64,000 nt of DNA from Lithodes maja (taxonomy: Eukaryota; Arthropoda; Malacostraca; Decapoda; Lithodidae): NCBI GenBank assembly GCA_037953745.1, contig JBAKBP010013065.1, positions 1-64,000 on the forward strand. The letters are read 5' to 3'. Under the pieces are notes generated by a model that did not search any database, was not told the DNA's origin, and worked only from the letters and a program-made list of their open reading frames with translations. How positions within the stretch are numbered: the stretch's first letter is position 1; the number at the start of each line of letters is the position of its first letter. The translations under genes were made by a program, and so were the position numbers. This document shows, piece after piece, positions 32,805 through 42,649 of this stretch.

Positions 32805-33785
32805 CTAGACCCTCTGCCTTAAAGCTATACATGGTAAGGAAGGTTTGTCTAGAGCAACTGACAAGTATCTAGACAAAAACGTATGATTAGACGCCCACAG
32901 TTGAGTGGACGCGATATCTTCCACTGAAAAGTTTTTCAGGAAACGTAAAGAGGCTGCCCATTTGCGTAAATCGTGGGCCCTGCCCACCATGCCGGGATTA
33001 CTCTCTTTAATGACTTCGACCAGAAGAGAGGCTAATCGCCGTTTAAGTAAGCGTTTACCCGTACTTGCTACCCATAAAGCACCTTGGGGGTTTAGAGGAG
33101 CTACTCTCAAATATTTGGTTAGGGCTTGCACTGGACATAGATTATGATGCACCTTTCCCCTTTTTAATGCCGGCACCGTGAACTCCGAAAACACGTGTGC
33201 ACTGTGCTCATTCTTGGCTACAAAACCTGGGGAAGGCGCAATGTAAATACATTCATTAAGTCTACCAAACCTAAGGCAATTGGGTGAGTTGCTCATCGCC
33301 GCCAGCTCAGACACTCTGTTCCCGGTGGCCAAAGCCATAAGGAAAACCGCCTTTTTTAAGAGTAAAGCAAAGTCTGCAGTATTTTGGTACAGACGAGAGT
33401 GAAGTAAAGACAAAGCTTTGTCGAGAGACCAAGTAGGCATGAGCTGACGGGGAGGTGGGCGAAGTTTAAAACAAGCTCTCATAAAACCTGTTTCTTCCGC
33501 CACCGGTATGGAAAGACCTGTCAGGTCTAAAAAGGGCACTCTAATTGCAGTTAAGTGATTTTTTAAAGTTACCACCGATAAATGTTTCTGTTCAAACAGA
33601 TAATTCAAGTAATTGAAAATTAAAGCCACTGACGGCACATTCTGTTCCGTTCTGACAATCCAGGAAGTAAAGGCTTGCCAATGTGAGTGATACTGACGTT
33701 TCGTAGACTGAGTATATTGATTGATTAATTTATTAGTCACATCTCTACCGTATGGTGCCAGCCACTTGGCCTTCTGAATGTCCAT
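32805..33785 (-). CDS. DIRS tyrosine recombinase
   Basis: A 326-residue recombinase if begun at the ATG at 33785, which overlaps the end of the RT/RNase H ORF by 49 nt. The N-terminal core-binding region (WLAPYGRD, YTQSTKRQYHSHW) precedes the catalytic part with the three positions to look for: R in GNRVSEL, HxxR in HDLRKWA and the nucleophile Y in LSRYLSV. These enzymes join the circular cDNA to the target without making a duplication. The frame is open a further 609 codons upstream to 35612, beneath the RT gene, but that part has no recombinase similarity, and 33785 fits DIRS organisation. The frame is -1 relative to RT/RNase H. Expression could be by reinitiation or a second frameshift. 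Confidence 0.85.
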   Translation of the reverse strand: MDIQKAKWLAPYGRDVTNKLINQYTQSTKRQYHSHWQAFTSWIVRTEQNVPSVALIFNYLNYLFEQKHLSVVTLKNHLTAIRVPFLDLTGLSIPVAEETGFMRACFKLRPPPRQLMPTWSLDKALSLLHSRLYQNTADFALLLKKAVFLMALATGNRVSELAAMSNSPNCLRFGRLNECIYIAPSPGFVAKNEHSAHVFSEFTVPALKRGKVHHNLCPVQALTKYLRVAPLNPQGALWVASTGKRLLKRRLASLLVEVIKESNPGMVGRAHDLRKWAASLRFLKNFSVEDIASTQLWASNHTFLSRYLSVALDKPSLPCIALRQRV

Positions 33786-35681
33786 AATGCAAAAGTCAGC
33801 GAGGTCGCTAGGTTGCCAATCGTGTCTAAGTGGAAATACCCGACCGGGAGCGATACCGGGTCCGGGCACCACGTTTTCAATTGCTGGTACCACAACTGCG
33901 CCGGCCACAGGGGCGCGATTAGTGAGACTAAGCCTCGATAATCTCGTAGTTTGTTCACTACGTGGCACATTAGTGACGCATCTGGCGGTGGAAACAGATA
34001 GATGGAGCTCCATCTGTTCCAGTCTGTCACTAGGGCGTCTGGCCCCCCTGCCGGCGTTATCGACCGGCGGGTGAGGTACAGAGGGAGTTTGTGAGTCTCC
34101 TCGGACGCAAAAAGATCCACTTGTGGATGGGAGAGCTCTGCAATCATTAGGTTGAAAATGGGTTGCTTGAGCTCCCATTCTACTGTTGTGCTCTGTCTCC
34201 GGGACAGAGCGTCTGCCCAGACGTTCGCTACGCCTGGGAGATAAGATGCGTGAAGGTAAATTTCTAGTCTGTTGGCTAGAGTAAAAATCTCTTCCGACAC
34301 GTTTAGCAACCCCCTGGACCTCGTTGATCCTTGCTTCTGAATGCAGTGAACCGCATTCAGATTGTCCATTCTGAAGGCCACCGACTTGCCCCGTAATGCC
34401 GGGCCGTGAGCCTGAAGGAAATACAAGGGGACTAGTAATTCTTTTACATTGATGTGAGAGATTTCTAAGTGGGACCAAAGCCCCTGACCCTGGTGCCCCT
34501 GATTTGATTGAAATCCCCAACCTATTGTGCCTGACGCATCCGTGTCTATCCATACCGTTGGTGGAGGAGAAATCCATGACATTATTGAGTACAACGTTTC
34601 CCTCTTTGCCCAGACCGCTAGTAAGGTGTGGATTAATTTCGGGATGGGCCATAATTTTCCCGCCGGTAAGAGCGGGAAATATTTGTTGCCTTCCAATATT
34701 AGTCGTTTTACTTTCAACCGGCCCAACTTGACAGTTAGTTGAATCCAGTTGAGAGAGCCGACCAGAGATTCCCAGACCCTTCGCGTCATAGTCAGACTGT
34801 GAAGAAACATGAACAGTTTCCTGCGAAACCTGTTGCGATTGTCCACACTCTGACTCAGAGTGAGAGCGGCTGTGTCCCAGACCAGCCCTATCCACTGAAT
34901 TACTCGTGAGGGAACAAGGTTTGACTTTACCAGATTTACCTTGAAGCCTAGAGTTTTGACATGATTTAAAATAATATTGACATGTTTTATGCATAAATGT
35001 TGTGTCTCTGCCACCACCAGCCAGTCGTCCAGATACCACAACACTCTGATCCCCTGTTTTAACAATGGCATCAGGGCTTGCCGGACTAATTTCGTGAATA
35101 ATCGAGGTGCTAGGTTCAAACCGAACGGCATCCTTTGAAAAACAAAATTTTGTTGCCTGATCCTTAAGGCCAAAAACCTTTGAAATCTTTTGTTGACCGA
35201 TACGTGCCAATAGGCGTCTGTCAGGTCTAGTGAGCACATCCAACCTCCCGGCGGAAGTGTTAGCCTGATTTGGTGCACAGTTAACATTCTGAAAGATTCG
35301 TTGTGAATATGAAGGTTCAGGTAAGACAGGTCTACGACCGGCCTCATCTGAACACTGTCCCTTTTGGGAACCAAAAATAGTTTGGACGTGAATACAGGGT
35401 AATTTGGGGGGACCGGGATGATGACATTCTTGACAATCATTTCCTGGACCAATGACTCCACCTCTAAAGAAACAACATTCGCCGTTGTCGGCTGACGTAA
35501 GCGAGGTCGCCGGAGCCACCGCCAAGTGATGCCTTTGCGAGCCACCATCCGTGCCCAAGTGTTTAATGGCCATGCCTGGTGACACGTTCGGAACGACCCA
35601 GTTAGCAGACAAGGGTTCGCCGGCTGTACTACCCTCGGGTCCTCCGGCCTTAAAGTTGGCACCGGGAGTGAGAGAGACTTT
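33737..35681 (-). CDS. DIRS reverse transcriptase-RNase H (expressed by -1 frameshift)
   Basis: A pol frame of about 640 residues, open from beside the gag stop, with no good ATG at its start. RT motifs: FTSKLFLVPKRD, RPVVDLSYLN, MCSLDLTDAYWHV, RMPFGLNLAPRLFTKL and the catalytic WYLDDWLV (around 35025-35045). RNase H motifs: IDTDASGTIGWGF and GKSVAFRMDNLNAV, then WADALSR. The frame is exactly -1 relative to gag, and a slippery heptamer lies at 35683-35689 immediately before the gag stop. In the -1 frame there is no stop between the heptamer and 35662, so a gag-pol fusion is predicted. All catalytic residues seen are intact. Confidence 0.9.
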
Positions 35682-35689
35682 AGTTTTTT
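35680..35689 (-). promoter_or_regulatory. -1 ribosomal frameshift heptamer at the DIRS gag stop
   Basis: The minus strand reads A AAA AAC in gag phase (35689-35683), a canonical X XXY YYZ heptamer, followed at once by TAA (35682-35680). The pol frame is -1. A possible stem (CCGG...CC paired with GG...CCGG) begins about 17 nt downstream, farther than the usual 5-9 nt, so the stimulatory structure is unproven. Confidence 0.72.
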
Positions 35690-38292
35690 GATGGTGGGGT
35701 TGATGGTGCTGGACGCTTCGCCGGCTGGCTGGTGCTGGCCGATGACTGGCCCTGACCTGGCTTATGCTGGCCGCGTTCTCTCTGACCTGAAAACCTACCC
35801 TGTTTATGCCTATACTGACCTTGGGAGGAGTGGGAAGATTTAGGCGGAAAAAAGGGTTTAGATCCCCCTAGCTGAGCTTTAGTAGTTGGCCTGGGTTTGG
35901 GAAAGGTAAATGTAGGTTTCTTAGAAGGGGTGGGACTGTGCTTAAAAGCCTGTGCCATATTGAACACCGTTCTCCACACTTCAGGGGACATTAGAGAGGG
36001 AGTAAGCACTGGTGACATGACCACCTGATTCGCAATGCGATCAGGCAGCTTGCGAACTAAAGACATTCTGAGATCTTGTCTTGCTCGTACCGCCTCAAGC
36101 AAGGCGGTGCGTATGTCACCCAAGGATTGGATTGACGACTGGAGGAGCAGTCGCCGGGACAATTCAACCGATCTCCTGGCATCCGCATCTGCGATTGCCT
36201 GAGTAGACCGTAGTAAAGACTTAGCCACCTGTTGAGACACTATATATTGGGAGAACAGGCGAAAAGCTTTCCCCCTGAGCCTAAATTCTCTGTCTAGGTG
36301 AGTAGGGGTAGGGGTAGTGAAAGGGTCTTTCAGCTCACAAAGATTAATTTTAGGGGCAGCTAGGAAAGAAAACAAAGCTGACGGGACTCCGCCTGCAGAC
36401 CCTACAGGCATGGAGAACCACGAATGAGTATCTTGAGGGATCTGATGGGAAGATTTCGAAGTAAATGTCGTTGCAAAGTTTTGAGCCTCTATTTCCCAAT
36501 CTACCCAAGGTCCTGGACCCAACTGCCCCACCTTCAAAACAGGATTAGCTGCTTCGTCTGTGACGGTCTGTAAATCAAGTTCAGGAGTGAGAGCTGACAA
36601 AGTCTTAATATCGTTAAACCCATCCAGCTTAGACCAGTCTGAAAATAGCTTTGAAGCTGAGGCAGGGGGTAAAGCTGGCTTAGTAGCATACACAAAATAG
36701 TCCTGGTGATAATAACTAGGTATAGCCTTAATGTTTACATCTAGTACATTTCCCAAATTATCCAAGGCCCTTAATTTCTTTGATTTGTTGCCTTGGATGA
36801 CCCACTCACTTGGTACTGGGAGCTCCCCTGACAAGGTAGGCTGGGCCAACTCTGGTTTAGTGGGGGTCAAAAGGACCCAAGACTCATCTGGTCCATAAAG
36901 CAAGGGCATAGCTACCTTTCTAACAGGTGCTTTGTCTAGAGGGGGTGGATTAACATCCGTGATGACCCTGACATTGGAAGTTGTTAATGCCGCCGTAGCA
37001 GGCTTGGTAGCTACTGATGTTGACATAGTGGGAGGGTTAGGGATCTTAGATAAGACAGTCGAAGTCATCAGAGGCCGTACCGTAGAACTTGTCGTGGGAG
37101 CCCCCAAGTCTAACATGGGGGCCTCCTGTTGTTGGCCAAAAAATCTAGATAAAGCCTGAGTAAGCAGCCCATTAATTTCTTGCGCAGTAACAAATTGATT
37201 TGAAGATGAACTTACAGGTGAATCATTAATATCCTGCGCGGCGTCTAAGCCTGAGCCTGACTCTTGCCCTTCCATTTCCGAAATTATTGAAACTTCGTCT
37301 TTCTCTTCCTGAGAAGATCCCTCCGAAGCCGGGGTACCTTGCTGCCAAGACAAGTCAGGAATAGAGGATGGGATCGCCGCGTCCCTGTGGACATCAGCTA
37401 CTGTGTGACTCGTTTGAGTCGAACGTGGGTGGTCGGGCCCTGGCTGAGCAAAACGCCAAACCCCGAGGCCTTGGCCTACACTTTCTTGAGAGTCAGACAC
37501 ATTATCCCGACTTGAACCCCCCGAATTTTCTAATTCCAGGGTCAAAATATTTATGGGTAAATCCTCTTTAAGGACAGGCACCTCACTGGACCCCTGAGAT
37601 CTAACACAAACTCTGTCTGGGGTAGAGGTATGAAGAGAGGTACTAGGAACTTGTGAATGTAGGGAGGACTTCTTTTTATGTGAATCCTTTTTGGAGGATT
37701 TATGGCTACGATGTGATCGTGAACTACTCTTAGATTTCGAGGAATCATCGCCGTGACCACTGGTGGAACTTTCCGTCCTACTCTTCTTACTCGCCGGTGA
37801 AGAGGCAAGACTAGATGACTGTTGTCTGAGAGGTGACCTGGACCGAGATCTCGCCCGAGATGATGAGGCGGATGCCGGAGGTGTAGGCTCTCGTGGACGT
37901 TTGGGTGTAGCTGCAGAAGATACCGAACCCTGACCAGTCTCCGCCGGTGCATGACTCGTGACTCTAGAGGAACGTTTAGGGGGAGGGTGTTCAAATAATA
38001 ACTTATCCCACAGAGGGACGTTATCACATTGAAGTGATTTATGAGCAACAATCGTAGTGTATGCTGACATCTGTTGCCTTACTTCTCGTAACGCTACTGC
38101 TGCGGTCTTATCATTATCGCAAAGGACTTTTATCGCTAATTGGGAGCAAAAAGAACAATTACGCATAACCCAGAGACCCCTTGAACGGTCTAGACATTTA
38201 ACACACCTTATGCAAAGGGTATGCGCAAAAAGAGGGATACCAGCACAAGCAGGGGTAGTGCATAAAGCAAAGACTGGGGCCACGGTAGCCAT
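35680..38292 (-). CDS. DIRS Gag-like protein
   Basis: An 870-residue protein from the ATG at 38292 (MATVAPVFAL). The frame is open to 38460, but the upstream part spans a low-complexity run. Near the N terminus a Cys-rich cluster (CTTPAC, CIRCVKC, CSFC) suggests a zinc-binding module. A Ser/Arg/Lys-rich low-complexity block follows (SSSRARSRSRSPLRQ, KSSSRSHRSHKSSKKD), then a long acidic linker and a better-structured C-terminal half (WVDWEIEAQNFA, FRLRGKAFRLFSQY), probably the capsid-like part. The C terminus is basic. By position it is DIRS gag. It ends S-K-N-stop, the codons that form the frameshift site. Confidence 0.82.
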   Translation of the reverse strand: MATVAPVFALCTTPACAGIPLFAHTLCIRCVKCLDRSRGLWVMRNCSFCSQLAIKVLCDNDKTAAVALREVRQQMSAYTTIVAHKSLQCDNVPLWDKLLFEHPPPKRSSRVTSHAPAETGQGSVSSAATPKRPREPTPPASASSSRARSRSRSPLRQQSSSLASSPASKKSRTESSTSGHGDDSSKSKSSSRSHRSHKSSKKDSHKKKSSLHSQVPSTSLHTSTPDRVCVRSQGSSEVPVLKEDLPINILTLELENSGGSSRDNVSDSQESVGQGLGVWRFAQPGPDHPRSTQTSHTVADVHRDAAIPSSIPDLSWQQGTPASEGSSQEEKDEVSIISEMEGQESGSGLDAAQDINDSPVSSSSNQFVTAQEINGLLTQALSRFFGQQQEAPMLDLGAPTTSSTVRPLMTSTVLSKIPNPPTMSTSVATKPATAALTTSNVRVITDVNPPPLDKAPVRKVAMPLLYGPDESWVLLTPTKPELAQPTLSGELPVPSEWVIQGNKSKKLRALDNLGNVLDVNIKAIPSYYHQDYFVYATKPALPPASASKLFSDWSKLDGFNDIKTLSALTPELDLQTVTDEAANPVLKVGQLGPGPWVDWEIEAQNFATTFTSKSSHQIPQDTHSWFSMPVGSAGGVPSALFSFLAAPKINLCELKDPFTTPTPTHLDREFRLRGKAFRLFSQYIVSQQVAKSLLRSTQAIADADARRSVELSRRLLLQSSIQSLGDIRTALLEAVRARQDLRMSLVRKLPDRIANQVVMSPVLTPSLMSPEVWRTVFNMAQAFKHSPTPSKKPTFTFPKPRPTTKAQLGGSKPFFPPKSSHSSQGQYRHKQGRFSGQRERGQHKPGQGQSSASTSQPAKRPAPSTPPSKN

Positions 38293-40060
38293 GACAGAGA
38301 CTGGTGTGGGAACTACCGCCGGGTCTGTATTGGTCCGCCGGAGCCCAGCTCTGGAAAAAAAAAAATTCCAGGAATTAATGCTCATAAGGTTAATCCAACA
38401 TGTTCGCACACAAGTGTTAATAGCCCACCGGATAACGAGATGTGATGACAAAACGAACACAGCTCGCTATGCGGCGGGGTTTCAGAATATCTAAACAAAT
38501 CTTTTGAAGAAAGTGAAGAATACCCTCTGACATAATATCGGTCCAGCATGGCGATTATAGTCTTTCTGGTGGTGACTGTCTCAAGATTCAATAATGGAAC
38601 AAAAACAACCCCCCATAAAGATGCCGGCCCTTGAAATATTTTTTGTATAATAACACAGGGCAGGCTGACACGAGATCTGATTTCTAACGAATTGTCACAA
38701 AAAGATCGCCGTAAAAATGAAGGCGGCGATACCTAAATGTATCACTGAATTAAGTAGTTAAATCGAAAATGAATTTGAAAATTCCTTATTTCCTCCAAGT
38801 AGGAGCACCCGCCGGGTGTGAAAAAACGATTTTTAACTCTAATTGAACCTTCAATTGCCGTAAAAATAAAGGCGGCGATACAAACAGTATTGCTTAAGAA
38901 TGGAATGGTTAATTCACTGAATGACTTAATAGATTATCCCACCCTTCCAAGGTACACCCGCCGGGTGAGATGTCAAACGTTAACCCCATAAGTTCCTGTC
39001 CCCGCATCTTTGTAAAAGATCGCCGGGTAGGAAAGCCCTTAACAACAGCTAGGTTTTTCATGTGGTTTTTTGTAAAACCTGGTAGAAAAACTATATAACG
39101 TATGTTCGCAAGAACAAAGTTTTATAGATGGGAACAGCCAGTCCGCCGGGAATCAAAATGGGCCTGAAACCAGGTACCAACAGAGACGCAGTCCTGGAGA
39201 GCCACAGACACCTCATCGCCGGGGACACAAACCTGTGTTAAAAACCATGTGTGGCCTAACACGGCTCTCGGCCGGGTTTTATCATGGTGAAACCGAGAAA
39301 AAACCCGCCGGAAGGACACCCACCCCGATCAGACACCATCTGAACGTACACTGTACACGAAGGAAGCCACGCACGACTAACCTAAGAATACAATAATAAT
39401 CCGTTCCGTGGAATTAGCCAATACACAACTAAACCAGGAAACAAACATAGTCCGAGGAATTAGCCAATACACAACTAAAACCCGGACACACATGGCACAG
39501 TAGGGTATATTTATACATAATAAACAATAACACTTGTACATGTGGCAAAACTACGAGCGGCTGGCTAGGCCTAAGTAGACGGAATAGGAAAAGTTGAAAT
39601 ATACACAAAACACTGGGAATATCACAACAGGAACCATCGCCAACACACCACTGTAGAAAAACTTCCGACAAAGGGAAGACTGACTCGGAACCCAGAAAAA
39701 ACTTCACTAAGTGAAGAAAATAACCCAGGGAACGTCAGAAGCAAAGCTTGCCTCATCAGAAAGATAAAAGGCAGCATTATTAACGCGTAATGAAAGCCGC
39801 CTGCACCACAAGCTAACTAACTGTGAAAAAGTTCACATGTCCACAACAGGACCACGAGGGTACGTCCGAAATAGACGCCCCAAACACACGACTCCAAATA
39901 CACTGCACTGCGGGCAACCAGCCCAGGACACTCCTGCTACGCATATCCTAACCTTACTCGATACATCCCGGAGTAAACAAATGAGAAAAAACTCACTAGG
40001 GACGCAACAAATGCGGAACCAGCGGAGCGTGGGGAGACACGTCCGGGCAGGCTGAGCGCA
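38293..40060 (-). other. DIRS 5' leader with short duplications
   Basis: No gene seen in this leader upstream of DIRS gag. It contains two copies of a unit with AAAGGCGGCGATAC (about 38712-38735 and 38856-38880), several CGCCGGGT motifs, and a tandem pair of GGAATTAGCCAATACACAAC (about 39410 and 39455). An A-run lies at about 38355-38365. Confidence 0.5.
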
Positions 40061-40378
40061 GAGCAGAGAAGGAGGAATGACGCCTGAATCAGCGTCTGGT
40101 CAGAGATCCACACAAGTACATCCACGATATGATGGAAAGCTTATTTGATAGTTATTTTTATTTTATTTTTGTTTTTATTTTTTACGAAGTTTTTTTCGTA
40201 GTGAGAACCCAATTCATAATGACTGAAGCCATGAGTGAGGTCGCGTGCGCTCATGATGAAGGCTCCTCAGTTTTTAAATGCTCTGCGCGGTAGATTCAAA
40301 CTACGGCGGATTAGTGTTTGAAGAGGATGCCTTATGTAATAGGCATGTTCGTCAATGATGGAGGGGCCACTAACAAAT
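40061..40378 (-). repeat. DIRS right terminus with inverted terminal repeat
   Basis: Reverse complement of the left repeat. Its outermost bases (40342-40375, GGCATGTTCGTC and GAGGGGCCACTAA) are complemented in the internal region at 32201-32240. The A2 LTR resumes at 40379. Confidence 0.88.
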
Positions 40379-40825
40379 AAATGGGTATGCATAAAAAGAG
40401 TAATTAGGTTAATATACTTAATGTCTACTATGATTGATAAAGTCTAGCTAGAGTCAATGATACGAGATACTGGTGCGCATGGCATGCTGCATAGCCTAGT
40501 GCAAATCTCAAGTCTGTGTGTCAAATATTACGTTATACTGAAGGGTAGCTCTCTTGAGAAACCTTAATACCGAAGTATTAAGCGTTCTCCTGGCGTACCT
40601 CAAAGACAAACAATCGAGACTAGAACAGTGCAGAATGGTATAGGCAAAAAGCCCTCATTCGTGCATGCTCTACTCTCAATGGCACACAGACTAGGATTTA
40701 CTCAATCAACTCCAGTTCTCAGGTATGTTGTGCCGCTTTTAACTAAAGCCAGCACTCATAGGAAACAATACCTTTTATATCAGACTCCTAGTCTAGCATT
40801 ATCTAATCCAGCAGAACACTAATAA

Positions 40826-41459
40826 TTAACCCGGGAGCTGCGGGATGACTCTTAAGAGTTTCCCCGGCGGACTGCGGGAAGACTCTCCTGAGTAAGTAAA
40901 ATTAAAAATAAACTTTTGACATCGAAAAAAAAAAATATATATTTATATTTTTTTATTTTTTTATTTTTTTTTGGCCCCTGGGCCATGCAAAATCTCAGTC
41001 CTCTACCTCCCCTCCTTCCCCACTTTCCTCCTATCCTTCAGTTATCACCTATTTTCCCTATTATTCCCTTATTCTGAGGTATATTTTCGTGCTAACATTA
41101 GCGAGTTGCAAGCAGGGTGTTGTCATCACTGATGGCAATCGAGTGCAAGAGAGAGAGAGAGAGTATCGATCGACTGTGTCTCAGTGACCTTGGGGGAAAT
41201 TGGCGGGAAGGTAGCTTGCCTCACCCATACATTATACAACTCGCGGGCTATATCTCCGATTTTGACCATCCAAACGCTGTTTTCACTCGTTTTATAGTTG
41301 TTTCAGGTTAATACCTTTATAATCAACCCATAATAGGCGCATATGGATAATTATTAATGCTATTAATGGTACAATGAATATTTTAGTGACGGAAACACCT
41401 CAAATACGTCAGCACAGGGGGAAGTTTTCAATTACCCCCGTGCGCACTACAGAGGTTAA
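40826..41459 (+). mobile_element. TTAA-flanked piggyBac-type MITE, copy 2
   Basis: A 634-bp element with TTAA at 40826-40829 and 41456-41459. The right A2 LTR has the empty site near 50076-50085 (AATAATTAAAGG), with a single TTAA. It starts CCCGGGAGCTGCGGG, then CTCTTAAGAG, and ends GTGCGCACTACAGAGG before TTAA. Homologous to copies 1 and 3. No coding capacity. It is in only one of the two LTRs, so it inserted after A2 integrated, or after the LTRs came together. Confidence 0.9.
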
Positions 41460-41740
41460 AGGAAGCAGCAATATGAAAACCAACCAATGCTTCGTGATCC
41501 ACTTATCTTAACAACTAACATACACAGGTTATATCAGACCTTAACACACAATACAACTGGCCAGCATGAAGCTGATTTTTGCAGGGTTAACCAGAGGGGG
41601 TATAATATTAATAAAGATGGTGAAAGATATGGAAAATGAGAGATAGGCAGAGGAAAAGATTCTCATGAACGGAGTGGGGACAGATAGCAAGGGAAAAAGA
41701 TGAGTGTGTTCTAGAATCCAGATCTAAGGGAGAGAGTGGC

Positions 41741-41765
41741 GAGGAACCAGTATATATACTCGCAC
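41741..41765 (-). promoter_or_regulatory. Core promoter in the left A2 LTR
   Basis: The minus strand has AGTATATATACTGG (41751-41760 on plus). The initiator corresponding to TCAG in the right LTR reads TTAG here. The TATA box is conserved between the two LTRs. Confidence 0.45.
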
Positions 41766-42176
41766 TAGCTCGAGCCGCGTGGGAAAACAACGGTTACGAG
41801 TCGACCGACCACTCACAAGGCTTGCAGCATGGTAAGGACCTCTCTCCACCAACCCCCGCGAGGCAGCCAGCCGTGACGTCATCGAGCGGGACAAAAAACA
41901 CTGCGCGCCACCTCTCACTCCGTTCTACTCCCTCTCTCTCTCTCCCAGATCCTATCATTACTAGTTAATGACAAAACATATACTTTACAATTAAATATAT
42001 AAAGCCTTGACATGGGCGAAAACAAAGAGCCTTTCTGGACTGCCCATGACACGAGCTTTCATATGAAATAAAGCACACTCTAATACATAAACTGTAGCCC
42101 CATCCACTGCCCTGGCGATCCTAGCGAGTCACTGTAGGACAAGCCATGCGGTTCTAACGGAGTGGTCAACGTCACA

Positions 42177-42649
42177 CCCCCCCCAAGATTTTTCTCAGAG
42201 GCCCCAAGGCTCACAAAAATCTGATGGTTAGAACCCATGCTATATCTCCACTTCCCATCACCCAGCGGCAGTAAAATATCTGGCACAGTTCTTCAACAAA
42301 ACATTCTTTTCAAAATTATAACCCTCCCAACACAATAGATTAAATTATATGTAGTTATGCTCCTCAAGAGCGAGCTTCTCTAGCCCAGCATTCTGAGAGG
42401 AGTGCAACTCAGAATTACTGCTATAACATACTGAAAAAATTCAACTATCAAAGAAAGTTTTTATTTGATTTTTATGTTTTTAATTTGTTTATTTCGGCTG
42501 CACTATAGGGGCAAGCCTAGTTTTTTCTTCTATACCAAACGCTCAACTCCTGCTTTACGACCCAATACGCTGGGCTACAACCGCGAGCCAACAAGCACCA
42601 AGCGCAAAATACTATTCAAACTAAAGCAGGAGGCTACCCGTGTGTCAAT
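42177..42649 (-). other. 3' untranslated region and polypurine tract of A2
   Basis: Minus-strand sequence after the pol stop, with strong identity to A1 5935-6015 (GGCTCGCGGTTGTAGCCCAG and flanks). It ends in CTTGGGGGGGG before the LTR, as in A1. Confidence 0.72.

Larger units (their letters stand above)
31704..40378 (-). mobile_element. DIRS1-like tyrosine-recombinase retrotransposon
   Basis: An 8.7-kb element encoding gag, RT/RNase H and tyrosine recombinase on the minus strand, with no DDE integrase or direct LTRs. It has inverted terminal repeats (about 31765-32062 and 40061-40375) and an internal region (about 32137-32245) complementary to both extreme ends, the DIRS1 arrangement. The target is intact in the other A2 LTR (47101-47110, TCATAAATGG). 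There is no clear target duplication; the joint allows two or three bases of overlap, as expected for recombinase-mediated insertion. DIRS1-like elements are known to be widespread in decapod crustaceans. Confidence 0.92.
31086..42176 (-). repeat. 3' LTR of A2 in three pieces
   Basis: The LTR consists of 31086-31703, 40379-40825 and 41456-42176, about 1,786 bp. The first piece matches 46487-47104 almost perfectly (one difference seen). The outer part near 41560-41760 differs from the partner at many sites and by small indels. A C-run (42177-42184), the complement of a polypurine tract, adjoins its end. Confidence 0.88.

Noticed and set aside
38293..38460. Upstream extension of the DIRS gag frame
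   Set aside because: It runs through a homopolymer of T on the minus strand and has no family feature; ATG 38292 is the better start.
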